From an uncultured Chlorobiota bacterium (lineage in GTDB: Bacteria; Bacteroidota; Bacteroidia; Bacteroidales; JAADGE01), in NCBI GenBank assembly GCA_947311125.1, contig CAMZKI010000098.1:1-17758 (forward strand): 17,758 nucleotides of DNA. The letters are read 5' to 3'. The notes below the pieces were generated by a model. It made no database searches and was not told the origin of the DNA. It saw nothing but the letters and a program-made list of their open reading frames with translations. The position numbers were made by a program, and so were the translations under genes. Below are positions 8,228-16,115 of the stretch, piece by piece. The stretch's first letter is position 1. Every line of letters begins with the position of its first letter.

Positions 8228-9328
8228 ATGAAAACCTATACGACAATAATATTTTTAACGGGAATCTTAATTCTTACAAGTGCTTGCAACAAAAACAAAA
8301 AAGAAATAAATCCGGAAAGAAAAGACATAACCGAAACCGTTTTTGCATCCGGTGTTCTCGTGCCCGATAACCAATATAACCTTACTTCATTGACCGAAGG
8401 ATACATAACAGAACTTAATTTTGAAGAAGGCGATATTGTAAAAAAAGAACAATTACTGGCAGTAATTGACAATAAACAAAATACCGTTAATGCTGCGGGA
8501 GCTGATGATTTATACAAAATTGCACTGCAAAATGCACAACCCGATGCTCCGGCATTAAAACAAGCAAAAACAAATCTTGAATTAGCCGAACAAAAATTAA
8601 AAACAGACAAAAAGCAAGCCGACCGATATAAAAAACTTCTCGAATTAAAAAGTGTTTCCGAGTCGGAATACGAAAATATTATGCTGGCATACCAAAGCTC
8701 AAAAACAAATTATGAAGCGGCAAAAGAAAATTACAGACTTCTGAAACAACAAGCAGACCAACAACTCATAATTCAAAAAACACAAAAAAACATAAACACA
8801 ATTCTTGAAAATTACAATAAAATTAAAGCCGTTATAGGAGGTAAAGTGTATAAAAAAAATAAAGAAATCGGCGATTATGTCAGAAAAGGAGATATCATTG
8901 CCGTAATCGGAAGTCCGGATAATATTTATGCTCTGCTTAACGTTGACGAAAGCAATATTTCAAAAATTAAACTGAATCAAAAAGCTGTAATTGAGTTAAA
9001 TACAAACAAAGGCAAATTATACGATGCCGTAATAACGGAAATATACCCTTCTTTTGACGAAAAAAACCAATCTTTTTATTGTAAAGCCGAATTCAAAGAT
9101 TCATTAGATTTTAAAGTCTCCGGGACACAACTGCAAAGCAATATCATTATCGAAAACAAAAAAAATGTTCTCGTTATTCCGCGCGATTATCTCGGCTACG
9201 GAAATAAAGTAATGCTGAAAGATTCAGGCGAAAAAATAATAAAAACCGGTTTTATATCAAACAATTGGGTTGAAGTAACAGACGGTTTAACAGAAAAATC
9301 TGTTTTATTACCCGTAAATTCAAAATAA
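8228..9328 (+). CDS. HlyD/MacA-like periplasmic adaptor lipoprotein
   Basis: This is the membrane-fusion (adaptor) subunit, 366 residues, that joins the inner-membrane ABC permease to the TolC-like duct. It begins with a lipoprotein signal ending in LTSAC (acylated Cys20). The residues after the Cys are NKNKK, not the acidic S-D/E run that exports lipoproteins to the surface in Bacteroidota, so anchoring in the inner membrane is expected. The first lipoyl half is seen as EGYITELNFEEGDIVKKEQ, followed by a long coiled-coil hairpin (about 100-190, rich in K/Q/A/E) and the second lipoyl half KEIGDYVRKGDIIAVIGS. A beta-barrel and membrane-proximal domain follow. Its stop codon directly abuts the ATG of the permease gene, which indicates translational coupling. 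Confidence 0.88.
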   Translation: MKTYTTIIFLTGILILTSACNKNKKEINPERKDITETVFASGVLVPDNQYNLTSLTEGYITELNFEEGDIVKKEQLLAVIDNKQNTVNAAGADDLYKIALQNAQPDAPALKQAKTNLELAEQKLKTDKKQADRYKKLLELKSVSESEYENIMLAYQSSKTNYEAAKENYRLLKQQADQQLIIQKTQKNINTILENYNKIKAVIGGKVYKKNKEIGDYVRKGDIIAVIGSPDNIYALLNVDESNISKIKLNQKAVIELNTNKGKLYDAVITEIYPSFDEKNQSFYCKAEFKDSLDFKVSGTQLQSNIIIENKKNVLVIPRDYLGYGNKVMLKDSGEKIIKTGFISNNWVEVTDGLTEKSVLLPVNSK

Positions 9329-10564
9329 ATGAAATTTAACGTAAATACAGATATTGCTTTAACACACCTGCTTACAAGAAAAAAGCAGACTGTAATTGCA
9401 TCTATGGGAGTTACCGTAGGTATAGGGATATTTATTTTTATGATATCTTTGGTCGTGGGTTTCAATAAAGATTCCGATGAAAGTATTTTTAAATCTGTTC
9501 CGCATTTAAGAATTTATCAGGAAGATGAAATTTGCCAACCTCTTATTCCGAAAGAAGAAACTTCGCTACTGCCGATTATCATAAATCCTAAAATTTCAAA
9601 TTTGTCAAACACATTAATTAATCCCGACAAAATAATTTCCGATTTAAAATCGCAGAAAGATGTAGTAAATGTTACAAGGCAAATTTCCGTAAATATATTT
9701 TACAACAACGGGAAATCTCAAATAAACGGAATTGCTTCCGGTGTGGATATTATTGAAGCAAACAATATGTTCGATATTAAATCGACAATGCTTGCCGGAG
9801 ACATAAAAGACCTTCAAAGTAATCCTAACGGTATTATTTTAGGTGTAGGAATAGCAGATAAATTAAATATCAGAGTAAACGATTACATAAGTATAATATC
9901 ATCAATAGGTGTCGGAAAAGTTTTAAAGGTTGTAGGTATTTTTAAAACAAGCAATTCTTCGATTGACGATACAAAATCATACATTAATCTGGCTGTTGCT
10001 CAACAACTTCTGAAACAAAGTTCGAGCTATGTTACCGATATATATGTCAATATTACAAACCCCGATAATGCACCTGCATATTCCGAAAAATTTTCGGCAT
10101 TAACCGGCTATAAAGCAGAAGATTGGCAGTCGGCAAACGAATCTACAATGGCAAAAAAACAAACCAGAAAAGTAATGTTCGGCTCCATTTCATTTGCCAT
10201 TTTATTGGTTGCCGCATTCGGCATTTACAATATTATTAATATGACAATTAATGAAAAAATGAACGATATAGCAATTTTAAAAGCAACCGGTTTTTCAGGA
10301 AAAGACGTTATGAATATTTTTATAAAAGAAACACTGATAATAGGAATAACGGGAACAATTTTCGGCTTACTTGTCGCAACGGTTCTAATACATTTTTTGA
10401 GCAAAGTTTATATAGGCGGCGATGTCGGCTATTTTCCCATTGATTTTGAAAAAAACGTTTACATATCCGGAGCAATAATAGGAATGTTTATAACACTTGC
10501 AGCCGGTTTTATTCCGGCACGCAATGCAGCAAAGGTTGACCCCATAGAAATATTTAAAAGGTAA
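9329..10564 (+). CDS. MacB/FtsX-like ABC transporter permease
   Basis: This is the inner-membrane permease, 411 residues, of the type VII ABC (MacB/LolCE/FtsX) superfamily. There is one helix near the N-terminus (about 21-45, IASMGVTVGIGIFIFMISLV), then a large periplasmic MacB-type domain (about 46-285). Three C-terminal helices follow (around 287-305, 330-357 and 376-397), with the cytoplasmic INEKMNDIAILKATGFS segment typical of the family and the usual ending AAKVDPIEIFKR. The ATPase is a separate gene, unlike E. coli MacB where it is fused. These machines are mechanotransmission devices that move substrates from the periplasmic side. The gene overlaps the next by one base (TAATG at 10,562-10,566). 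Confidence 0.88.
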   Translation: MKFNVNTDIALTHLLTRKKQTVIASMGVTVGIGIFIFMISLVVGFNKDSDESIFKSVPHLRIYQEDEICQPLIPKEETSLLPIIINPKISNLSNTLINPDKIISDLKSQKDVVNVTRQISVNIFYNNGKSQINGIASGVDIIEANNMFDIKSTMLAGDIKDLQSNPNGIILGVGIADKLNIRVNDYISIISSIGVGKVLKVVGIFKTSNSSIDDTKSYINLAVAQQLLKQSSSYVTDIYVNITNPDNAPAYSEKFSALTGYKAEDWQSANESTMAKKQTRKVMFGSISFAILLVAAFGIYNIINMTINEKMNDIAILKATGFSGKDVMNIFIKETLIIGITGTIFGLLVATVLIHFLSKVYIGGDVGYFPIDFEKNVYISGAIIGMFITLAAGFIPARNAAKVDPIEIFKR

Positions 10565-11259
10565 TGAACAAAGACAAACAAATAATACTGAAAGCCGAAA
10601 ATCTCGTAAAATATTATTACGAACCGGTAAAATTCCAAGCTCTTAAATCAATTTCGTTTAAAGTTTACGAAGGCGAATTTCTTTCGGTAGTAGGAAAGTC
10701 GGGCTGCGGAAAAACAACAATGATGTATATCCTTTCTACTATGGACACCGATTATGAAGGCGAGCTCTTCATTTCCGGAGAAAAAGTTACAGGTAAAAAA
10801 AGCGATTATCTTGCCGATATACGAAACAAACATATAGGTTTTGTTTTTCAATTTCACTACCTCCTTCCGGAATTTACCTGCCTTAAAAATGTTATGATAC
10901 CGGCTCTTAAATTAAATAAATATTCCTATGAAGAAGTAGAACAAAGAGCGTATGAAAAACTTGAACTTCTCGGAATAAAAGAACAGGCACACAAACAAGC
11001 ATCAAAAATATCCGGCGGTCAGCAGCAACGGGTTGCAATTGCAAGAGCATTAATCAACGACCCCAAAATAATTATGTGTGATGAACCTACCGGAAATCTG
11101 GACAGTAAAAATACGAATATCGTAATTGATATTTTCAGAAAATTAGCGACAGATTACGGACAAACCATTATTGCCGTTACACACGACAAAGATTTTTCCG
11201 ACAAATCAACAAGAACAATGGAAATGAAAGACGGCGAAATATTAAGCCACGGGTGGTAA
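10564..11259 (+). CDS. ABC transporter ATPase, LolD/MacB-type
   Basis: This 231-residue ATP-binding subunit pairs with the MacB-like permease upstream. All motifs are intact: Walker A GKSGCGKT (44-51), Q-loop Gln96 in GFVFQFHYL, signature ISGGQQQR (149-156), Walker B IIMCDEPT (169-176) followed by GNLDS, and switch His207 in AVTHDKD. The length and the GFVFQFHYLLPEFT segment are typical of the LolD/MacB/FtsE branch. It is the last gene of the long + strand run; its start overlaps the stop of the permease gene, and an intrinsic terminator follows 20 bases after its stop. Confidence 0.92.
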   Translation: MNKDKQIILKAENLVKYYYEPVKFQALKSISFKVYEGEFLSVVGKSGCGKTTMMYILSTMDTDYEGELFISGEKVTGKKSDYLADIRNKHIGFVFQFHYLLPEFTCLKNVMIPALKLNKYSYEEVEQRAYEKLELLGIKEQAHKQASKISGGQQQRVAIARALINDPKIIMCDEPTGNLDSKNTNIVIDIFRKLATDYGQTIIAVTHDKDFSDKSTRTMEMKDGEILSHGW

Positions 11260-11278
11260 AATTTAAATTCAGGAAATT

Positions 11279-11299
11279 AAGAACAAGTGTTCTTTTTTT
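11279..11299 (+). terminator. Intrinsic terminator of the sphingolipid/efflux operon
   Basis: AAGAACA (11,279-11,285) pairs with TGTTCTT (11,288-11,294), followed by an uninterrupted T run to 11,299. It sits between the ATPase stop at 11,259 and the convergent end of the TPR gene at 11,320, so it ends + strand transcription. On the other strand the downstream sequence has only a weak T run, so two-way action is doubtful. Confidence 0.75.
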
Positions 11300-11319
11300 C
11301 GGCAGGCAAGGCTTCGCAC

Positions 11320-13503
11320 TTACAAAGTTTTAATTTTTATATAATCAATTAACAGGTTTATTTTATCATCGGTAAGTCCGTATTTTTTTAAAATATCTTT
11401 ATCTTCTTCTATTGAGTCTTCCACAGTTCTAATATTTCCTTTTTCGGCAGCTTTCACATACATTTCTGCAGCTTCCGCATTCTTTTTTTGCGAAATAAGT
11501 AAATGCCCGTAATTTATAAAATCATAAGCCGTAGGATTTTCTTTTAAAAGTTTTTTATAATAAGACTCGGCTGTATCAAATTTGCCGACAACAAACGAGC
11601 ACCAAGCCAAAGGTCGCATAACAGTCTTATTATCGGGCTCATAATACTCAACCTTGAAATATTTTTTTAAGGCATTTTCATAGTCTCCCGAAGCTAAGTA
11701 GCAATGCCCTATGTTTGCCTGAATCTGAAGATTTTCTTCGTCTTCTTTTTCTGCCTGCAGATAGTATTTCAGAGCTTCTTCAAAATTTTGCAGCTTACGA
11801 TTACAAAAAGCTATTTTTTTAATCAGCCAAATTGAAGAATCTCTTATTATCTCAGCTTTTTTGTAAAAATCTAAAGCTTTTTTGTAATTTTTAATTTTCT
11901 GATAACAAAAACCTGTTTTTTCAAAACGTTTTGCTTCTTTTTTCAGATCATCAAATTTCAGTTTTTCTAATATTTCGGCTGCATCGGCATAAAACCCCTT
12001 TTTGAAATTAAGTTCAGCAATCTTCTCAGCAACTTTTTCATCTTTTACTAAAATACTGTATAATTCGGTATTGTGTATGTCTAAATCTGTTTCAAAAATA
12101 TCTTCAATATCATTTTTTAAGGGGTGCAACTTAAAAAATCTGTATAAATCCTGAATATATTGAATAAAAATATGCTTGTCCTCAGTTTCTTTATTCAGCA
12201 ATTTATCTTCATCCGTAATTTCCTGCATTTGCTTACTTTCTTGTTTAAAAAGTTCCGTAATCATCTTTTTTTGAGCTGCAGGCATCATTCCTATATTGAA
12301 ACAAAAAGAATATTTATCTGAATTACAAATAAAAGCGGAACGTTCAAGCCCTTCAACAAACGTTTTAAAATCAAAATCGTCTTCTGTATCAGAAAAAATA
12401 TTTTTTATATCCGAATTTTCCGGATAAAACGGCATAAACCAATTGGCGGTTTGCCTGAAAAACGGAAAATTTTTAAATTGAGCGAAAGCACTCATAAAAA
12501 CATCAGAACCCTCCATCTGCATTTTAGAAAAATCCGCCATTTTATCTAACAACTCCGGAGCATCATCAAATATTTCCTCCCAATCAGGATTTAAATCTTC
12601 TGTAAGTCCTTCGGAAATTATGTCGTCTAAATTTAATTTATCCTGAATTTTCGGACGAAATTTTTGCATCTCCGGAATAATTTCGTCTTGCAACTTTTTT
12701 GACAATTTTTCAGTCTCTCTTGAGCGAATAATTTGATATATAATCTCTTCCGTGTGCTTAGAAATCCCCTCATCTTTACTTACAGAATGAAGCTTAGCAA
12801 TTAAATTAGGATAAAGATACAATCTTTTATCGTATATGTATGATACCAAAAGTATTCCGACCAAAGCCCTGTTCCAAACACCAGGTTTGTCGGCATCATA
12901 AAAATCAAAAAGTGCGTAAAACTTCATTTCGTCAAAATGACGCAGCAAACTTATCGTAAGGGCACTGACTATAACACTCGATTCGTGATAATACAACTTC
13001 CCTGATGCCGAATATTTTTTTATAACCGAATAATCCTCTTCACCAAGATAATCAGAAAGCCACAGAATAAAGAAAAGTTTATGCAACTTGAGCTTTCTCT
13101 CTTCATTTTCGGGTGATAAGTTACAGTTTACCAAATCAATAAGTTCCGTTGCAGGAGTTATTTTATTATCTTTAATTTGCTCGTTAAGAAGTTGTTTTTG
13201 TGCAGACAGTTTGTTTCTGCGGGCAAGTTTTAACAAATATTCTGATTTAACGGTATCAGCAATCTCATATAACTTTTTCTGAACACTTTTATAAATTTTT
13301 TCACGCTCAGGATCTTCAACACCTTTAAGATTATACTCCAAAAAATAACTGTACGTTTCTTTTACGTTCTCAAAAGAAATCTTTAATTTTTGAGAGTTAA
13401 GCTTCTTAATTATTTCCGACAGAGACAAAAAAGCATTTGAAAGTTTATTATCCGTTATAAATTTACAAATTTCTTTATACTCCGTATATATATTGGCATC
13501 CAT
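11320..13503 (-). CDS. TPR-repeat protein of unknown function
   Basis: This is a 727-residue cytoplasmic protein with no signal peptide or membrane helix. Residues 1-480 are mostly helical and match no domain I can name; within them is an acidic patch (about 287-385) and a segment rich in aromatic residues (FPFFRQTANWFMPFYPENSD, 346-365). Residues about 487-690 hold tandem tetratricopeptide repeats, for example NYKKALDFYKKAEI (539-552), NFEEALKYYLQAEKED (573-588), DYENALKKYFKVEYYEPDN (607-625) and KFDTAESYYKKLLKENP (641-657). TPR arrays normally bind partner proteins. The gene converges on the efflux operon and diverges from the histidine kinase gene; the only functional hint is the shared 162-base divergent region. 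The start codon is supported by a promoter 31-61 bases upstream. Confidence 0.82.
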   Translation of the reverse strand: MDANIYTEYKEICKFITDNKLSNAFLSLSEIIKKLNSQKLKISFENVKETYSYFLEYNLKGVEDPEREKIYKSVQKKLYEIADTVKSEYLLKLARRNKLSAQKQLLNEQIKDNKITPATELIDLVNCNLSPENEERKLKLHKLFFILWLSDYLGEEDYSVIKKYSASGKLYYHESSVIVSALTISLLRHFDEMKFYALFDFYDADKPGVWNRALVGILLVSYIYDKRLYLYPNLIAKLHSVSKDEGISKHTEEIIYQIIRSRETEKLSKKLQDEIIPEMQKFRPKIQDKLNLDDIISEGLTEDLNPDWEEIFDDAPELLDKMADFSKMQMEGSDVFMSAFAQFKNFPFFRQTANWFMPFYPENSDIKNIFSDTEDDFDFKTFVEGLERSAFICNSDKYSFCFNIGMMPAAQKKMITELFKQESKQMQEITDEDKLLNKETEDKHIFIQYIQDLYRFFKLHPLKNDIEDIFETDLDIHNTELYSILVKDEKVAEKIAELNFKKGFYADAAEILEKLKFDDLKKEAKRFEKTGFCYQKIKNYKKALDFYKKAEIIRDSSIWLIKKIAFCNRKLQNFEEALKYYLQAEKEDEENLQIQANIGHCYLASGDYENALKKYFKVEYYEPDNKTVMRPLAWCSFVVGKFDTAESYYKKLLKENPTAYDFINYGHLLISQKKNAEAAEMYVKAAEKGNIRTVEDSIEEDKDILKKYGLTDDKINLLIDYIKIKTL

Positions 13504-13533
13504 ATATTCTCTTTTATTTCCGAACTATACATA

Positions 13534-13564
13534 CAAAAATAATACAAATAAAACTTAATGACAA
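13534..13564 (-). promoter_or_regulatory. Bacteroidota-type promoter for the TPR gene
   Basis: Read on the - strand, TTG at 13,564-13,562 is followed after 20 bases by TATTTTTG at 13,541-13,534. This fits the Bacteroidota -33 TTG / -7 TAnnTTTG pattern and spacing. Transcription would start near 13,527, about 24 bases before the TPR start codon. Confidence 0.55.
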
Positions 13565-13633
13565 TTAGTCAGCCGCCAAAACATTTTTTGCTTTGTATAA
13601 AACATAAAATATTAAAATTGCAAAATAATTACT

Positions 13634-13641
13634 TATATTTG
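13634..13641 (+). promoter_or_regulatory. -7 box upstream of the histidine kinase
   Basis: TATATTTG is a perfect TAnnTTTG -7 box 24 bases before the ATG at 13,666. The nearest upstream TTG (13,618-13,620) leaves only 13 bases of spacing, shorter than usual, so the -33 element is weak. If used, the RNA begins near 13,648 and rules out the in-frame ATG at 13,558 as the start of the kinase. Confidence 0.45.
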
Positions 13642-13665
13642 AAGACTGTAAAAATATTTATAATA

Positions 13666-15075
13666 ATGATAAAAAAAGGACCCGGAAAATTAATTGATGA
13701 TTATTTTATAAAAGAAACAGATTTTAAGTCCGAAGCAGAACATTTCAGAGCCTGGTCTCTTGTCAATTTTTTAATACTGGGCATACTGTTATTAGGATTG
13801 TTTATGATAAAAACCTATGCTGCAGGAACATATTCGTCTCTTTACGTGCAATTTACTTTTCTTGTTGTATTTATTGGCTGTTTAGTGCTTGTCAGAAATG
13901 GCATGCATAAAATTGTTGCCGATTTTTTATCTGCTTTCTTAATACTTTTTGAAATATCATCGATATTTTTTAATTACTCCGGCGATATTCCTATGAACTT
14001 TATGTACGATGAATTCTACTTATTATTAGTATTCTTAATATTTACACCCTTATTTTCTTCAAGATGGATTATTGTTGTCAACACTATTTTAGTTATGGCG
14101 GCATCAATCTCGGCTTTTATTTTGAAAAAGGACTCATTCCCGCAGGAAATTACAGAATCGGCAGCAGTAGGTTTGGGGGTTTTTATTCTTTCAGTAATAG
14201 TAGTTTTTATCTTCAGCTATGTTTATACAGACTTTATACAACGGGCAATAGCAGAACTGCACCGAAAAATTGTCAGCGAAGAACAAAAAAATAAAGAATT
14301 ATCTGAGAGAGCCCAAATAATTCGCCTGCAAAACGAACAGATTAAATTATCAAAAGAAAAAGCAGAAGAAAGTAATCGTTTAAAATCGGCTTTTTTGTCT
14401 AATATGTCTCACGAAATCAGAACTCCGATGAATGCTGTTCTCGGATTTACCGAAATATTAAAAACTACAGAACTAAGCAACAAACAAAAAGAGTATATTC
14501 AAATAATTGAAAACAGCGGAAAACATCTTTTGAATTTAATTAATGATATTATTGATATCTCAAAATTAGAATCAAACCAAATAAAATGTGAAGAATCAAA
14601 ATGCAATTTGAATTATCTCTTAAATGAATTGAAAGACTTTTTTACCCTTAACCTCATAAAAGAAAACAAAGAAAATATAAAAATAATTTTAACCAAAGGC
14701 TTTAATGACGGACAGGATATTATACTTACCGATGCTATGAGGCTGAGACAAATTTTAATAAACCTCATAGGAAATGCCGTTAAATTTACGGATAAAGGAC
14801 GTATTGAGATATCATATGTGCTGAATAAAGATTCAATGCTGGAATTTTCAGTTAAAGATTCGGGTATAGGAATACCTAAGTCTCAATTAAACAACATTTT
14901 TGAACGATTAATACAAGCAAATGAATCTACGGAGAAAAAATACGGAGGAACAGGATTAGGTTTGGCTATTGCAAAAGCATGCACAAATTTACTCAACGGA
15001 GATATTCGAGTAAAATCCGAAGTAGGAAAAGGTGCTGAGTTTATATTCACAATACCCTATAAACCTGCAATTTAA
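13666..15075 (+). CDS. Membrane-bound sensor histidine kinase (orphan)
   Basis: This 469-residue kinase has six probable transmembrane helices (about 31-48, 58-76, 85-103, 117-131, 135-153, 167-190), a short coiled coil (about 195-240), and then the kinase core. The core shows H-box FLSNMSHEIRTPMNAVLG with phospho-accepting His249, N-box NLIGNAVKFTDKG with Asn370, G1 KDSGIGIP with Asp398, and G2 YGGTGLGLAI (426-435). There is no receiver, PAS or HAMP domain and no response regulator beside it, so its partner must be elsewhere. The frame is open to an ATG at 13,558, but the extra 36 residues are atypical and overlap the -7 box at 13,634, so the ATG at 13,666 is preferred. The six-helix sensor resembles 7TM-like or MASE-type membrane sensors only in general layout; the ligand is unknown. 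Confidence 0.85.
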   Translation: MIKKGPGKLIDDYFIKETDFKSEAEHFRAWSLVNFLILGILLLGLFMIKTYAAGTYSSLYVQFTFLVVFIGCLVLVRNGMHKIVADFLSAFLILFEISSIFFNYSGDIPMNFMYDEFYLLLVFLIFTPLFSSRWIIVVNTILVMAASISAFILKKDSFPQEITESAAVGLGVFILSVIVVFIFSYVYTDFIQRAIAELHRKIVSEEQKNKELSERAQIIRLQNEQIKLSKEKAEESNRLKSAFLSNMSHEIRTPMNAVLGFTEILKTTELSNKQKEYIQIIENSGKHLLNLINDIIDISKLESNQIKCEESKCNLNYLLNELKDFFTLNLIKENKENIKIILTKGFNDGQDIILTDAMRLRQILINLIGNAVKFTDKGRIEISYVLNKDSMLEFSVKDSGIGIPKSQLNNIFERLIQANESTEKKYGGTGLGLAIAKACTNLLNGDIRVKSEVGKGAEFIFTIPYKPAI

Positions 15076-15114
15076 AATGCAAAATTAAATACTCAAACTA
15101 TTTAACTTAATACA

Positions 15115-15894
15115 ATGGATTATAAAAATATTCTTACGGAAATTAAAGACGGTATTTTATATGTAACCCTTAACCGTCCGAAACAGTTAAATGCTCTTAA
15201 CAAAGCTGTATTCTCAGAATTTGAGGCAATCTTAAACGATGCTGAAAATAACGATGAAATAAAAGGGCTCATAATAACAGGAAGCGGAGAAAAAGCATTC
15301 GCGGCAGGAGCCGATATAAAAGAATTTGCACATTTCACCGTAGAACAAGGCAAAGAACTGTCAGCTAACGGGCAACGAATATTCAAAAAAGCAGAAATAT
15401 TTAAAAAACCAATTATTGCTGCCGTAAACGGCTTTGCTCTCGGAGGAGGTTTAGAACTGGCAATGGCTTGTCACATACGTATTGCATCCGACAATGCACG
15501 TTTCGGTCAGCCGGAAGTAAGCCTGGGCGTTACTCCAGGATATGCAGGAACCCAACGCCTTACACAACTTATAGGCAAAGGCAAGGCTATCGAACTGCTT
15601 ATGACGGGTGCTATGATAAAAGCCGATGAAGCTTTGAAATTAGGTCTGGTAAATTACGTCGTTCCGCAAAAAGAACTGATATCTAAATCCGAAGATATTA
15701 TGAAAACAATATTACAGCAGTCTCCTGTGGCAGTAGCAGGTGTTATTCGCTGTGTTGATGCTTTTTTTACCGACGGCATTGACGGTTTTAAAACAGAAGT
15801 TGAAGAATTCGGAAAATGTTTCGGAACTGAAGACTTTAAAGAAGGAACCGATGCTTTTATGAATAAACGTAAACCTGACTTTACCGGAAAATAA
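15115..15894 (+). CDS. Enoyl-CoA hydratase / crotonase
   Basis: This 259-residue member of the crotonase superfamily probably hydrates short-chain 2-enoyl-CoA to 3-hydroxyacyl-CoA (crotonyl-CoA/3-hydroxybutyryl-CoA). Oxyanion-hole elements are seen in FAAGADIKEF (62-71) and GFALGGGLELAMAC (106-119). Both catalytic glutamates of true hydratases are present: Glu114 in GGGLE and Glu134 in GQPEVSLG. These support hydratase over isomerase or ligase activity. The CoA-binding start LNRPKQLNALN (19-29) is also normal. It lies 39 bases after the kinase with no clear promoter or terminator between them, so read-through from the kinase is possible, though function does not link them. No other fatty-acid or butyrate genes are nearby. 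Confidence 0.87.
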   Translation: MDYKNILTEIKDGILYVTLNRPKQLNALNKAVFSEFEAILNDAENNDEIKGLIITGSGEKAFAAGADIKEFAHFTVEQGKELSANGQRIFKKAEIFKKPIIAAVNGFALGGGLELAMACHIRIASDNARFGQPEVSLGVTPGYAGTQRLTQLIGKGKAIELLMTGAMIKADEALKLGLVNYVVPQKELISKSEDIMKTILQQSPVAVAGVIRCVDAFFTDGIDGFKTEVEEFGKCFGTEDFKEGTDAFMNKRKPDFTGK

Positions 15895-15974
15895 TCTTAT
15901 ATAAAGAAAAAAACACCTAATCAAGTAATTTATATATTTCGTCAATCAAAAAACAGAAAAATACAAATCCTTTT

Positions 15975-15982
15975 TATGTTTG
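15975..15982 (+). promoter_or_regulatory. Possible -7 box in the crotonase-radical SAM spacer
   Basis: TATGTTTG matches TAnnTTTG. No TTG lies at the usual distance upstream. A start near 15,989 would give a transcript of about 105 bases ending at the terminator at 16,061-16,095, without a convincing reading frame. In such AT-rich sequence a chance match is quite possible. Confidence 0.25.
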
Positions 15983-16060
15983 CAATAACAATTGAAACCT
16001 AATCAGTATATAAATTAAACATTAATTCAGTAATTTAAAACTTACACTTGAAAAAAGAAG

Positions 16061-16095
16061 AAAAAGAGATGCTGTAAAAGTGTCTCTTTTTTTTT
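16061..16095 (+). terminator. Strong intrinsic terminator
   Basis: Bases 16,061-16,073 pair with 16,079-16,091 (nine A/G-C/T pairs, then two wobble pairs, C-G and T-A) around a five-base loop, followed by T's to 16,095. It can end transcripts from the crotonase gene, about 165 bases upstream, or from a small RNA starting near 15,989. Its T run merges with the -7 box of the radical SAM gene. Confidence 0.72.
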
Positions 16096-16102
16096 ACATT
16101 TG
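16095..16102 (+). promoter_or_regulatory. -7 box of the radical SAM gene
   Basis: TACATTTG matches TAnnTTTG and is followed by CCCGC. It lies 13 bases before the ATG at 16,116, which implies a leader of only about 8 bases. It overlaps the first codons of the longer frame beginning at 16,080, which is the main reason to choose the later start. No good -33 TTG is seen. Confidence 0.45.
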
Positions 16103-16115
16103 CCCGCAAAAACCA

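Noticed and set aside
11300..11322. Short G/C-rich stretch between the convergent genes
   Set aside because: It has no stable hairpin and no second copy that I could see; too short to name.
13558..13665. Longer N-terminus for the histidine kinase
   Set aside because: The extra 36 residues look like translated spacer and contain a perfect -7 box at 13,634-13,641 and part of the divergent TPR promoter.
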